Positions 17,990-27,900 of a DNA stretch of 64,000 nt are shown in pieces (positions within the stretch are counted from its first letter, which is position 1; every line of letters starts with the position of its first letter). Source of the stretch: Arthrobacter sp. FB24 (GTDB taxonomy: Bacteria > Actinomycetota > Actinomycetes > Actinomycetales > Micrococcaceae); assembly GCF_000196235.1 (NCBI RefSeq), contig NC_008541.1, forward strand, positions 1,426,001 through 1,490,000, read 5' to 3'. The notes under the pieces are model-generated. The model did not search any database and was not told the DNA's origin. It was given only the letters and a program-made list of their open reading frames with translations. The translations under genes were made by a program, and so were the position numbers.

Positions 17990-19656
17990 CGCATGACGCC
18001 GAGCGCTGCCAGCGCTGCCAGCAGTTGATCCGTCCCGGAGCGACGTTCTGCCCTGCCTGTGGTGCCCCGCTGAGCAACCGGGCCGCCCGCAATGACCGCA
18101 ACATAGACCACTCGCAGCGGGAGCTGATGGATCGGGCCGCCGCGCACGGCAGCCCGATCCCCGGTAGTATCCCCGTAGTGCAGGCCCGGACGGAAGCCGC
18201 CGGACCCGGCGCTTACGAACAAGCCGCCAGCCCCGGCGCCTATGGACAAACGGTCCAGGCACAGGGCGGGCACGTACAAGGGGGAGGTACCGGAATGGGT
18301 GGCAAGCTGGACGTGGTTCCCGCGGCGGCCGGACGACGCCTGGGCGCCGCCGTGCTCGACTGGGTGGGACCGGCCGCGCTTCTCATCGTGATGTTCACCA
18401 TTGGATTCGCCAGCATCACGCGCACCCAGAGCGGCGGCTTCATCATCTACGACACGGGGTTGCTGGTACTGCTGGGCGGCATCGCCGTCGGCCTCACCGT
18501 GGTCTACATCCTGGTGCTTCTCGGAATTGAGGGCCGCTCCGGCAACACGATCGGCAACCGGCTGATGGGAATCCGCAGCACGGACCAGGACGGCTACGCC
18601 CCGGGCGCCGGCGCCCTGTTCCTGCGCGGCCTCATCACCGGGGCAGGGATCCTCCTGACCGTAGTGGCGGCAGTGTTCGTGGTGGTTTTCAAGTGGTTCG
18701 AGGCGGCCCTGTGGATCCTCGCACCGCTGGCCCTGCTGGGTGTCGCCTGGGCCTGCGTCGTGGTGGTGTCCAATTCCTGGGACAAGAACGGCAAGCGCAG
18801 CGGCTGGCACGATACCGCAGCCAAAATTCTCATGTTTGATGTCAACGCCGGCCGGAACCCCCTGACTACCGGGGGAATCCAGGGCCCCTACAGCTTCGCG
18901 CCGCTGGACCTGCCCCCCGTGCAGCAGGTCTCTTCGCCCGTTGCGGGTGCGGCTGCAAGGCCGGCCCAGGCCGTGCCCGTTCAAGTTCCGGAGCCGCAGC
19001 AGGGGTTCAACCAGCCTGTCGCCATCCCGCAGCCACCCCTGAACCCGAACCAGTGGCAGCCGCCTGCCATGCCCCAGCCGTTGGCGGGCGCCGCCGTATC
19101 TGCCTCCGCCCCGTTTGCGGCGCCCGCGCCGTCTGCGGCGCCCGTCCCGGTCCGGGCGCAGCCCGCACCGGACCCGGTCCCGACCAGGACCCTGCCGGAT
19201 CCGGCCGTTCAGAACCCTGCAGTTCAGAACCCGGCCGTTCAGATGCCCCCGCAGGGGTGGGCCCTCCATCCCGACGACGACCACGACCGGACGCAGATGC
19301 GGGGACAGACCGTGCCGGCGCCGGAGGCCGTGCTCCGGATCAGGCTGGACGACGGCCGCGACTTCGAGCTTGACCAATCGGTACTCATCGGCCGGAATCC
19401 CGGCGGCCTCCCCGGCGAACACGTCGCGCAGCTGCTGGCTGTGGCCGATCCCGGCCGTTCCATCTCCAAGACCCACCTCCACCTTCGGGCGGACAACGGG
19501 GGAATCTGGGTCACCGACCGCAACTCAACCAACGGCAGCGCCGTCACCACTCCGGACGGCATCCGAACTGCTTTGCAGGCCGGGGAACCCGCCTACGTAC
19601 GCCCAGGGTCCACCGTGCACTTCGGTGACCGCACCTTCCACCTAGGACAGGCATGA
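17986..19656 (+). CDS. Zinc-ribbon, RDD membrane domain and FHA domain protein
   Basis: 556 aa. The N-terminus is a zinc ribbon (CQRCQQ...CPACG). An RDD domain with several membrane spans starts near residue 113 (GRRLGAAVLDWVG) and runs to about 265. A long Pro/Ala/Gln-rich linker follows (about 300-440), with a small repeat of V-Q-N-P-A near 405. A C-terminal FHA domain occupies about 449-545, with the phosphothreonine-binding residues intact (IGRNPGG, SKTHLHL, NSTNG). This suggests a membrane protein whose cytosolic FHA reads phosphorylation by the kinase encoded downstream. Its start overlaps the preceding stop and its stop overlaps the PP2C start. Confidence 0.87.
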   Translation: MTHDAERCQRCQQLIRPGATFCPACGAPLSNRAARNDRNIDHSQRELMDRAAAHGSPIPGSIPVVQARTEAAGPGAYEQAASPGAYGQTVQAQGGHVQGGGTGMGGKLDVVPAAAGRRLGAAVLDWVGPAALLIVMFTIGFASITRTQSGGFIIYDTGLLVLLGGIAVGLTVVYILVLLGIEGRSGNTIGNRLMGIRSTDQDGYAPGAGALFLRGLITGAGILLTVVAAVFVVVFKWFEAALWILAPLALLGVAWACVVVVSNSWDKNGKRSGWHDTAAKILMFDVNAGRNPLTTGGIQGPYSFAPLDLPPVQQVSSPVAGAAARPAQAVPVQVPEPQQGFNQPVAIPQPPLNPNQWQPPAMPQPLAGAAVSASAPFAAPAPSAAPVPVRAQPAPDPVPTRTLPDPAVQNPAVQNPAVQMPPQGWALHPDDDHDRTQMRGQTVPAPEAVLRIRLDDGRDFELDQSVLIGRNPGGLPGEHVAQLLAVADPGRSISKTHLHLRADNGGIWVTDRNSTNGSAVTTPDGIRTALQAGEPAYVRPGSTVHFGDRTFHLGQA

Positions 19657-20630
19657 ATCCCCAGCCGGCAGCCGCCACCTCCGCAACGGGCAGGGAGCCC
19701 GGACTCCAACTGAGCTGCGGCTACGGTACAGACCGTGGCCTCCGCCGGGAACTCAACGAGGACTCCTTCATTGCGTCCGATCCCGTGTTCGCCGTGGCGG
19801 ACGGCATGGGAGGCCACGAAGCGGGCGAAATCGCCAGCGGAATCTGCGTGCGGACACTCGCCGGAATGCCGCAGCTGGCCACCGGGGAGAGGACAGCCAC
19901 GGCCGCCGTCGTCCAGCAGTACCTGGTCAGCGCCGACGAACGGATCCGCACCGCCACCGGGTCCCGTGCCGGCACCACCCTCTCCGGAGTAGTGGTTGTT
20001 GAGCAGATGGGTGCGCCGTACTGGCTGGTCATGAACATTGGCGACTCCAGGACCTACCGGCTGAGCCAGGGCGAGTTCGCGCAAGTCACCGTTGACCATT
20101 CCGAGGTCCAGGAGCTTGTGGACGCCGGTGAAATCACCAGGGAACAGGCGGCGGTGCACCCCCGCAGGCACGTGGTGACCCGCGCCCTGGGCACCGGCGA
20201 CGAGACGGAAGCCGACTACTGGCTGCTGCCCGTCGAGGAAGGCGACCGCATCATGATCTGCTCCGACGGGCTGAACGCCGAGCTGACGGACGATCACATG
20301 TTCCGCATCCTGAGCACCGTCGGCCACCCCCAGGACGCCGTCGACGCGCTGATCCAGGCCGCGCTGCGCAGCGGCGGTCGGGACAACGTCACCGTGATCG
20401 TTGTGGACGCCAAAAACGTAATGAACGACGCCGGAACGGACACCGCGCCCCGGCCCGCCGCGGGCGTCGAAGACGAGGACACCCTGCCCCGCGCCCAGGT
20501 GCCGGACAGTACCGAAGTGGACACCGAGGAGCTTCCCGAGGCTCCCGGTGCCGTCCTGCCCGCGGACGCCCCGGACTCCGCGAACGATTCCGTGACCGAC
20601 ACCGAGGGCCGCCACGATGGTCTCAAGTAG
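19653..20630 (+). CDS. PP2C-family Ser/Thr protein phosphatase
   Basis: 325 aa. PP2C metal-binding motifs are present in order: N-terminal ELNEDSF, VADGMGGHEAGE, NIGDSRTYRL, MICSDGLNAEL and RDNVTVIVVD. The catalytic domain spans about residues 15-255, followed by an acidic, probably disordered tail. Unlike PstP it has no obvious transmembrane anchor. It would reverse phosphorylation by the kinase two genes downstream, probably on the FHA-partner proteins of this cluster. It overlaps the RDD-FHA gene by 4 bases and the next FHA gene by 14 bases, which is tight translational coupling. Confidence 0.93.
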   Translation: MNPQPAAATSATGREPGLQLSCGYGTDRGLRRELNEDSFIASDPVFAVADGMGGHEAGEIASGICVRTLAGMPQLATGERTATAAVVQQYLVSADERIRTATGSRAGTTLSGVVVVEQMGAPYWLVMNIGDSRTYRLSQGEFAQVTVDHSEVQELVDAGEITREQAAVHPRRHVVTRALGTGDETEADYWLLPVEEGDRIMICSDGLNAELTDDHMFRILSTVGHPQDAVDALIQAALRSGGRDNVTVIVVDAKNVMNDAGTDTAPRPAAGVEDEDTLPRAQVPDSTEVDTEELPEAPGAVLPADAPDSANDSVTDTEGRHDGLK

Positions 20631-22413
20631 CTACACCCCGGGCACCTGGCTTGGCGTGGTCCGGGCGGGAACCGCGGTGCTGCTGCCGCCCGCGACGCCA
20701 CACGCGCTTGTGGACTCGCTCTGGGAACTTCTGGGCGGAGAGCCTGAGGTCCACGAAGTACTTCACGCGGTGACCAGTGCCTCCTCCGGCTCGCTGGCGC
20801 AGATTCCCTGGTTCGGCATTGTGGACTTCCGGGAATCCCTGCGGGTCTTCCTCCGCGGCGACATCGAGCTGACGGCACACCTCGCCGCGGACGAAGTGGA
20901 ATTGAACGGCAGCGACGTCACCACGTGGACCGAGCGGCGCCTCAGCGAACCGGAATGGTACAGAGTGTCGGTTCCGGGCAACGCGGCCGGTGCAGCTGAA
21001 CTCCCGCTCGGGGAGGGGGTTGTCCTGCTGCAGAGCCTCACTGCGGGCCGTGTTCCCGGTGCCAGGCCGTCCCGGCCGGCAGCTCCCGTCCTTGAGGTGC
21101 CCCTGACGGAGCTGCCCTCGCCGCAGGAGCAGGACTCCGTCCAGGTCCCGGTTGTGGTGCCTGTCGAGGTCCCGGCATCCGAACCGGTCCGCGGCGTGCC
21201 CGCTGAAGCCGTGGCTGCTGATGGCGTGCCCCCTGAAGCCGTGGCTGCTGATGGCGTGCCCCCTGCCGAAAGCGGTGCCGCGGCAGAACACGGTGCATCC
21301 GCCGAAACCGTTATAGGCATACCCGACGAAGACTTCGAAAATGCCGATGACGGAGTCACGGTGCTGCCGGATGACACAGGTTCGGAGCAGGCAGGATGGG
21401 ACGACGCCGTGGCGGACGTGCCCGGTGCCGCCGCTCCTGCTGAATCGCAGGATCCGGCGCCCGCGAACGAGCTGACTGGAAGCTACGACCACCTGTGGGA
21501 AAAGACCGTGGTGCGGCGCATTGAGGACGCCGCGGTGCGGGACGAGCCCGAGGACGAACCTGCCGCGGCCGATGCAGAGGCGGCGGTGGCGACGGAGGAA
21601 GACAGACCGGAAGAAGCCGTCGACGTTGCCGGTGACCAGCAGCCGACGGCAGCGCAGGAGCAGCAGCCTGCCCCCGTGCAGCCCCTCATCCCTGCGGATC
21701 AGGGCGCCCTGATCGACTCCGTTCCCTGGAACACCGGTGGCGAAAGGCCGGCCCGGACCTCCGGGCCGCCGTCGTTCGTTCCGGCATCCCCGGGTGTCGG
21801 ATCCCATGAGATGCCGGACCGCGGCAGCCCGGCCGCGTTGCCGCCGGCTCTCGAAGGCGACCACGACGGCCAAACGATCATGAAGAGCGACCTCGCCGGG
21901 CTCGGGACCGCACCTCAGGTCCACGCCCCGGCCGGCGGAAGCGAACCGGCCACCGGGCCCATGGTCCTGGCCCGCGTCTGCCCGCAGGGCCACGCCAACC
22001 CGCCCACGCATTCGCAGTGCGCCGGCTGCGGCATGGCGCTGGGGCAGGACGCCGTGCAGGTCCGGAGGCCGCGGCTGGGCCGCGTCCGGGTTTCAACCGG
22101 TGAACTGATCGACCTGGACCAGTCCTTGGTGATCGGCCGCCAGCCGTCGGTTTCCAGGGTTCAGGGCGGAGGCATGCCGCGGCTCGTCCAGGTGGCCAGT
22201 CCCAGCGGTGACATCTCCCGGTCCCACGTTGAGGTCCGCCTCGAAGGCTGGCACGTGATGCTGTGCGACCTCAAGGCCACGAACGGCACCCTCCTGGTCC
22301 GGGAGGGTCAACCGCCCAGGCGCCTCGCCCAGAACGAAATGGCCATTCTTCTTGACGGTGATATTGCAGAACTCGGCGATGACGTGTCGCTACGGTTCGA
22401 GGAGATTCTATGA
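20617..22413 (+). CDS. FHA-domain protein with zinc-ribbon-like motif
   Basis: 598 aa. The N-terminal domain (about residues 1-125) is not recognised. It is followed by a long acidic Ala/Pro/Glu-rich region, a Cys motif (CPQGHANPPTHSQCAGCG, about 454-471) and a C-terminal FHA domain (about 487-595) with canonical residues (IGRQPS, SRSHVEV, ATNGTLL). The linker contains a 30-base tandem repeat encoding GVPxEAVAAD (21193-21252), with a partial third copy. The gene starts inside the PP2C gene and its stop overlaps the kinase start (ATGA). It is probably a substrate or adaptor of the neighbouring kinase. Its function beyond phosphopeptide binding is unknown. Confidence 0.85.
   Translation: MVSSSYTPGTWLGVVRAGTAVLLPPATPHALVDSLWELLGGEPEVHEVLHAVTSASSGSLAQIPWFGIVDFRESLRVFLRGDIELTAHLAADEVELNGSDVTTWTERRLSEPEWYRVSVPGNAAGAAELPLGEGVVLLQSLTAGRVPGARPSRPAAPVLEVPLTELPSPQEQDSVQVPVVVPVEVPASEPVRGVPAEAVAADGVPPEAVAADGVPPAESGAAAEHGASAETVIGIPDEDFENADDGVTVLPDDTGSEQAGWDDAVADVPGAAAPAESQDPAPANELTGSYDHLWEKTVVRRIEDAAVRDEPEDEPAAADAEAAVATEEDRPEEAVDVAGDQQPTAAQEQQPAPVQPLIPADQGALIDSVPWNTGGERPARTSGPPSFVPASPGVGSHEMPDRGSPAALPPALEGDHDGQTIMKSDLAGLGTAPQVHAPAGGSEPATGPMVLARVCPQGHANPPTHSQCAGCGMALGQDAVQVRRPRLGRVRVSTGELIDLDQSLVIGRQPSVSRVQGGGMPRLVQVASPSGDISRSHVEVRLEGWHVMLCDLKATNGTLLVREGQPPRRLAQNEMAILLDGDIAELGDDVSLRFEEIL
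21193..21264 (+). repeat. 30-bp in-frame tandem repeat in FHA-protein linker
   Basis: Two near-identical 30-base units (21193-21222, 21223-21252) and a partial third encode GVPAEAVAAD-GVPPEAVAAD-GVPP. They lie in low-complexity linker sequence and may vary in copy number by slippage. Confidence 0.9.
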
Positions 22414-24155
22414 GTGCCAAGCGGCCTGTAGCCCCGCCGCCCGCCATTCCAGGATTCACGTATGTCAGCCTGCTGGGTTCGGGCGGCTTCTCAGACGTCT
22501 ACCTGTATGAACAGGACAGGCCGCGCCGCAAGGTGGCCGTCAAGGTGCTTCTCTCCGACCTGAAGACAGAGGGTGCCCGGCGCCGCTTCGAATCCGAAGC
22601 GAACCTGATGGCGCAGCTGTCCTCGCACCCCTACATCGTCACCATCTTCGAAGCCGAGGTCACCGAAGACGGCCACTCCTACCTGGCCATGGAGTACTGC
22701 TCCAGGCCCAGCCTGGACGTCCGCTACCGGCGCCAGCGGTTCAGCGTGGACGAGGTCCTTGCTGTCGGAATCCAGGTGGCCTCCGCCGTCGAGACCGCCC
22801 ACCGCGCCGGCATTGCCCACCGCGACATCAAACCGGCCAACATCCTGGTGACCGATTACAACCGTCCGGCACTGACTGACTTCGGCATCTCCGGCACCCT
22901 CGGCAGCGACACTGATGAGGACGCCGGGATGTCCATTCCCTGGTCGCCGCCCGAACAGTTCCGGGACGGTCCGGTGGACGGCGTGATGGTGGACGTGTGG
23001 GCCCTCGGTGCCACGCTGTATACCCTTCTTGCCGGTCGATCCCCGTTCGTCCTGCCGGGTGCGGACAATTCCCAGCGCGAACTGATTTCCCGGATTACCA
23101 ACTCGCCCGTGCCACGGCTGGGGCGTGCGGACGTTCCCGAATCGCTGGAACTCGCGCTGGCCACGGCCATGGCCAAGTCGGCAGCCTCGCGGTACTCCTC
23201 GGCCCATGCCTTCGCGCTGGCCCTGCAGCGGATCCAGGCTGAACTGAATCTCTCAGTCACGCCCTTCGAGGTCCTCGAGGAGGCACACGGCGAGGAAAAC
23301 CATCCGGACGACGGCTTCGAAGAAACCCGGGTCCGCAGCATCGCCTCGGTGGACCCCGACCAGACGGGGAACGCTCCGACGTTCCCGGCCAGGACACGTC
23401 CCGCTGCCTTTACTCCTGTCGTGCCGGTGGCACCGCCGGCAGGGCCCGCCCCCGGGCCGGTCCCGGGACCGGGCGCCCGTCCGGACCTACACGATGACTG
23501 GTCGCAGGGCACCATGCTGCGGGGGAGCGTCGCGTCAGGGCTGCAGCCCGGCGGTGGCCACGATGCCGCCGACGACGCGACCGTCCACCGTGGTGCTCCC
23601 GGACGCCCGGCCGGGTGGCAGGGCGGCCCTGCGGGCCGGGATGACCGGGGCGACGAACATGTAGCCGCCACGGTCAACAGGCCGCAGGCGCTGCAGGAGG
23701 CGACGGCGGAAGGCCCCGTCGACCACAGCAAACGGAACCTCTGGCTGTCCGTGGCCGGCGGCGCCGTGCTCGTCGTCGCCGTCGTGGTGGGGTTGGTGCT
23801 GGGTGCGTCCCGGCCGGAACCGGTGGTTGAGCCCACCGGACAGGTTTCAAAGCCGCCGGCTGATGCCATCGGGGACGGGACGGTTCCGGACGTCACGAAC
23901 ATCAAGGCCGTCACGGAAGCAGGCAAAGTCCGGTTCACGTGGACCAACCCGCAGCCCAAACCGGGTGACACGTACAAGTGGCAACTGACTAATTACGGTC
24001 AGGAGGAGGGGCCCTTCCAATCCAGCAAAGAGGCCCAGGCCGAAGTGGCTTATGGCAAAGCGGACTTCTTTTGCATCAAGGTCATGATTGTCCGCAGTGA
24101 CGGGTCCGCATCTCCGATGACCAGCCGGGACGCATACTCATGCATGCCGTCGTGA
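22410..24155 (+). CDS. PknB-like transmembrane Ser/Thr protein kinase with extracellular domain
   Basis: 581 aa. The kinase domain (about residues 12-275) has the glycine loop GSGGFSDVY, catalytic Lys45 (VAVKVL), HRDIKPAN with Asp139, DFGIS and SPPE in place of APE. A Pro-rich juxtamembrane region follows, then one membrane span (about 444-467) and an extracellular domain of about 110 aa with a fibronectin-III-like pattern (VRFTWTNPQP, YKWQLTN) and two Cys near the C-terminus. There are no PASTA repeats, so it is not the standard cell-wall-sensing PknB. The topology matches Pkb2-type kinases of PFNA-like clusters. It is the likely regulator of the FHA proteins and of the secretion ATPase in the operon. 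Confidence 0.92.
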   Translation: MSAKRPVAPPPAIPGFTYVSLLGSGGFSDVYLYEQDRPRRKVAVKVLLSDLKTEGARRRFESEANLMAQLSSHPYIVTIFEAEVTEDGHSYLAMEYCSRPSLDVRYRRQRFSVDEVLAVGIQVASAVETAHRAGIAHRDIKPANILVTDYNRPALTDFGISGTLGSDTDEDAGMSIPWSPPEQFRDGPVDGVMVDVWALGATLYTLLAGRSPFVLPGADNSQRELISRITNSPVPRLGRADVPESLELALATAMAKSAASRYSSAHAFALALQRIQAELNLSVTPFEVLEEAHGEENHPDDGFEETRVRSIASVDPDQTGNAPTFPARTRPAAFTPVVPVAPPAGPAPGPVPGPGARPDLHDDWSQGTMLRGSVASGLQPGGGHDAADDATVHRGAPGRPAGWQGGPAGRDDRGDEHVAATVNRPQALQEATAEGPVDHSKRNLWLSVAGGAVLVVAVVVGLVLGASRPEPVVEPTGQVSKPPADAIGDGTVPDVTNIKAVTEAGKVRFTWTNPQPKPGDTYKWQLTNYGQEEGPFQSSKEAQAEVAYGKADFFCIKVMIVRSDGSASPMTSRDAYSCMPS

Positions 24156-24200
24156 CCGGCAGTCCTGAAGTTAAGCATTGACCTTTAAGGAGGCACGGAA

Positions 24201-24905
24201 ATGGGGGATCTAGCAGTAGATTTCTGTGGCGAATGGTATGAGCCGTCGGACGAGGACGTCTTCAACATCGGACGCGAGGGCGACCTCGAAGTGGACGACA
24301 ACCCGTACCTGCACCGGCGGTTCCTCCAGATCGCCCGGTACGACGGCATCTGGTGGCTCAGCAACGTGGGGAGCATGCTCTCAGCCACGGTGGCGGACGG
24401 CACCGGCGGGATGCAAGCCTGGCTTTCACCCGGGGCCCGGATTCCGATCGTCTTCAGCCACACCAACGTGATCTTCACCGCCGGCCCCACCACGTACGAG
24501 TTCGCCGTGCACCTGAAAACCCCCTCCTTCCGCCAGGAGGCCCCCGATGACGAAAGCGGCGGGGACACCACCATCGGGCCCGTGGTATTCACTGATTCGC
24601 AGAAGGCCCTCATCGTTGCCCTCGCCGAGCCCATGCTGCGGCGCGACGGCACCGGGTTCAGCGCCATCCCGTCGTCGGCGGATGCCGCCAGGACGCTCGG
24701 CTGGGCGCTGACCCGGTTCAACAGGAAGCTGGACAATGTGTGCGACAAACTTGACCGGGTCGGCGTTGCGGGGCTGCGCGGCGGCGGTGGAAAGCTGGCC
24801 ACCAACCGCCGTGCCCGGCTTGTCGAGCACGCCGTGACGTCACACCTGGTCACCGCTGCGGACCTGCACCTGATCGACAAGATGAAGGGGGCAGACGAAG
24901 GATGA
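24201..24905 (+). CDS. Degenerate FHA-like domain plus helical/winged-helix-like C-terminal domain
   Basis: 234 aa from ATG 24201, preceded by a strong RBS (AAGGAGG at 24187-24193). The N-terminal half resembles an FHA fold: FNIGREGDLEVDD, then PYLHRRFLQI, then WWLSNVGS. However, the phospho-binding Ser of the usual SxxH is missing (NPYLH) and the NG turn is altered. The C-terminal half (about 125-230) is helical with a winged-helix flavour (PSSADAARTLGWALTRFNRKLDNVCDKL). Its stop overlaps the start of the EssC-like ATPase (ATGA), so it is probably a dedicated accessory or regulatory partner of that ATPase. No named family was recognised. Confidence 0.7.
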   Translation: MGDLAVDFCGEWYEPSDEDVFNIGREGDLEVDDNPYLHRRFLQIARYDGIWWLSNVGSMLSATVADGTGGMQAWLSPGARIPIVFSHTNVIFTAGPTTYEFAVHLKTPSFRQEAPDDESGGDTTIGPVVFTDSQKALIVALAEPMLRRDGTGFSAIPSSADAARTLGWALTRFNRKLDNVCDKLDRVGVAGLRGGGGKLATNRRARLVEHAVTSHLVTAADLHLIDKMKGADEG

Positions 24906-27900
24906 AAATCCGACTGACACTGCGCCGGGAACCCGCCGACGCCAAAGACCTCGCCGTAACCGTTGACGGCCTCGCAACGGTGGCGGACATCGCCACCCAA
25001 CTGTGGGCTGCCGATCCCGAACGGCGGGGCACCCAGCCGCCGGAGAACCTGTCGCTCTGCATCGACGAGGCATTCGTCGCCGGCGGAATGCGCGGCAACA
25101 TCCTCAACCGCACGGACAACTTGTTGGAATCCGGCCTCAGGCCCGGGTCCATTGTTTCGCTGAGACAGGTCAGCGAGCAGTTCGCGGCACCGGGTGCGAA
25201 CCGCGGACCCGCAGCGGCGACCCTCCGCGTCCTGTCCGGGCCCGACGTCGGGCAGGAATTTTCGCTGCCCTCCGGCACCAGCTACATCGGCCGGGACCGG
25301 GACGTTGACATCCGGCTGTCGGACCCCATGACCTCCAAGCGGCACGCCCGCATCACCGTGGGGGAAACCGTTGAAATCGTGGACACGAATTCCGCCAACG
25401 GACTCATCATGGACGGGTTGCCGGTCACCCGGGCAACACTGAACTCCTCGGACACCGTGACCCTCGGCGATACCACCATTTCCGTCGTCGGGCTGGGCCA
25501 CCACGGGGGTGCACCGACGTCGCCGCTGGTGGATTTCAACCGCTCGCCGCGCGTGGTGCCGCGTTTCGCCCCGCCCAAGCGCGTACTCCCGGCCGGACCC
25601 AAACGCCAGGAGCACCACCCCTTCCCCTACATCATGCTGATCGCGCCGCTCATGATGGGCGCCATTTTGTTTGCCGTCACGGGCAACGTCCTCTCGGTCC
25701 TTTTCATGATGATGATGCCGCTGTTCATCATCGGCCACTACGTGGACCAGAAGATGCAAAGCAAGCGGGAACGCAAAGAGCAACTCAAGCAGTTCCGCGA
25801 GGCGATGGCGGCGTTCCGCAAGGACATCACCGAGCTGCAACACATCGAGCGGTCCGTGCGCCTCCAGGAAGCTCCGTCAGTCAGCGACACCGTTGATTCC
25901 ATCTACAAGCTGGGACCGTTGCTCTGGACCCACCGGCCCGAGCACAGCGGGTTCCTCGGCCTGCGCTTCGGGCTGGGCACGGCGCCGTCGCGCATTTCCT
26001 TCGACGAGCCGTCCAACAATGAGACCGAAGCTGAATATATGCAGGAAATCCAGGCCTGCCTCAAGCAGTTCCAGGACATCGAAGGCGTACCGATCGTGTC
26101 CCAGCTCCGCTCCGCAGGCGCATTCGGGCTCGCAGGCGCCCGCGGCCTCGTAGACGACGTAGCCCGCGGCATGGTCCTGCAGACCGTGGGCCTGCATTCC
26201 CCGGCCGAAGTGGTGGTTACGGCAATCACATCGGCCAAATCGAGGGAGCGCTGGAACTGGCTCCAGTGGCTGCCGCACGTCGGCTCGGGACACAGTCCGC
26301 TCAGCGGCGACCACCTGGCTGCAGGACCCGCCGGCGGATCCTCCCTCCTGGCCCGGCTGGAGGACCTCATCGACCAGCGCGAGGCGGGCGCCCAGTCACC
26401 GCGTCCCGCGCCGCGGCCCGGCCTCGACGGAGAGAAAGGCGACATCCCCGGCCCGGTGCTGCCCTCCGTGCTGTTGATCGTGGAAGACGACGCGCCGGTG
26501 GACCGCGGCCGCCTGACACGGCTCGTGGAACGCGGACCGGATTCGGGCGTCCACGTCATGTGGGTGGCCACCAGCGTCCAGTCACTCCCGGCCGCGTGCC
26601 GTGACTTCATGGTGGTGGACGGCGACCACGGAACCACCACCGGCCAGGTCCGGCTGGGCCGCCACACTTACCCCGTCAGCTGCGAAAGCCTCGACGCCGA
26701 CCTGGCCACCCAGCTTGCCCGGATGCTGTCGCCGGTCATTGATGTGGGCAAACCCGTGGATGACGACTCCGACCTTCCCCGGGCGGTGTCCTACGTGAGC
26801 CTCATCGGCAAGGACTTCATGGACAACCCCCAGGCGGTGGCGGACCGGTGGAAAGAGAACAACTCCGTCCACGCGACCGCCGTCGCAAACCGCAAGGACA
26901 ACGGCACGCTCCGGGCCCTGGTGGGGTCCAAGGGCATCGAACCGCTGTACCTGGACCTGAAGAACGAGGGCCCGCACGCCCTGGTGGGCGGCACCACCGG
27001 CGCCGGGAAGTCGGAATTCCTGCAGTCCTGGGTCATGGGCATGGCTGCGGCCTACAGCCCGGACCGGGTGAGCTTCCTGTTCGTCGACTACAAGGGCGGA
27101 GCCGCCTTCGCCGACTGCCTGCACCTGCCCCATACCGTGGGCCTGGTGACCGACCTTTCGCAGCACCTGGTCCGCCGCGCGTTGACGTCCCTGCGGGCTG
27201 AACTGCATTACCGGGAGCATCTGCTCAACCGGAAGAAAGCCAAGGACCTCCTGGGCCTGCAGCGCGAAGCGGACCCCGAAGCTCCGCCCTACCTCATCAT
27301 CATCGTGGACGAGTTCGCAGCCCTGGCCACGGAAGTCCCCGAGTTCGTCGACGGAGTCGTGGACGTGGCGGCCCGCGGCCGGTCCCTCGGCCTGCACCTG
27401 ATCCTTGCCACCCAGCGGCCCGCCGGAGTCATCAAGGAAAGCCTGCGCGCCAACACCAACCTCCGCGTTGCCCTCCGGATGGCGGACGAGGACGATGCCA
27501 CGGACATCCTCGGTGTGCCCACAGCGGCGTACTTCGACCCCTCCATCCCGGGCCGCGGCGCGGCGAAAACCGGCCCCGGCCGGATCCAGGGCTTCCAGAC
27601 CGGCTACGCAGGCGGCTGGACCACGGACAAACCGCAGGCACCCCAGATCGACATCGTGGAAATGGCCTTTGGCTCGGGACCCGGCTGGGCCGCGCCGGCG
27701 CCTGAAAAGCCAGTGCGGGAGGAGCCGGCCGGGCCGAACGACATTGCCCGGATGACGGCCAACATCATCAAAGCCGCGGAAGTGCTGTCCATCGCGCCGC
27801 CCCGCAAACCGTGGCTCAACGAGCTGGCCAAAACCTACGATTTCTCCAAGCTTCCCAACCCCAGGACCGATGAACGCCTCCTCCTGGGCGTGGCCGACGA

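Noticed and set aside
17029..19482. 817-codon minus-strand open frame across the transglutaminase-like and RDD-FHA genes
   Set aside because: It overlaps two well-supported sense genes and has shadow-type composition.
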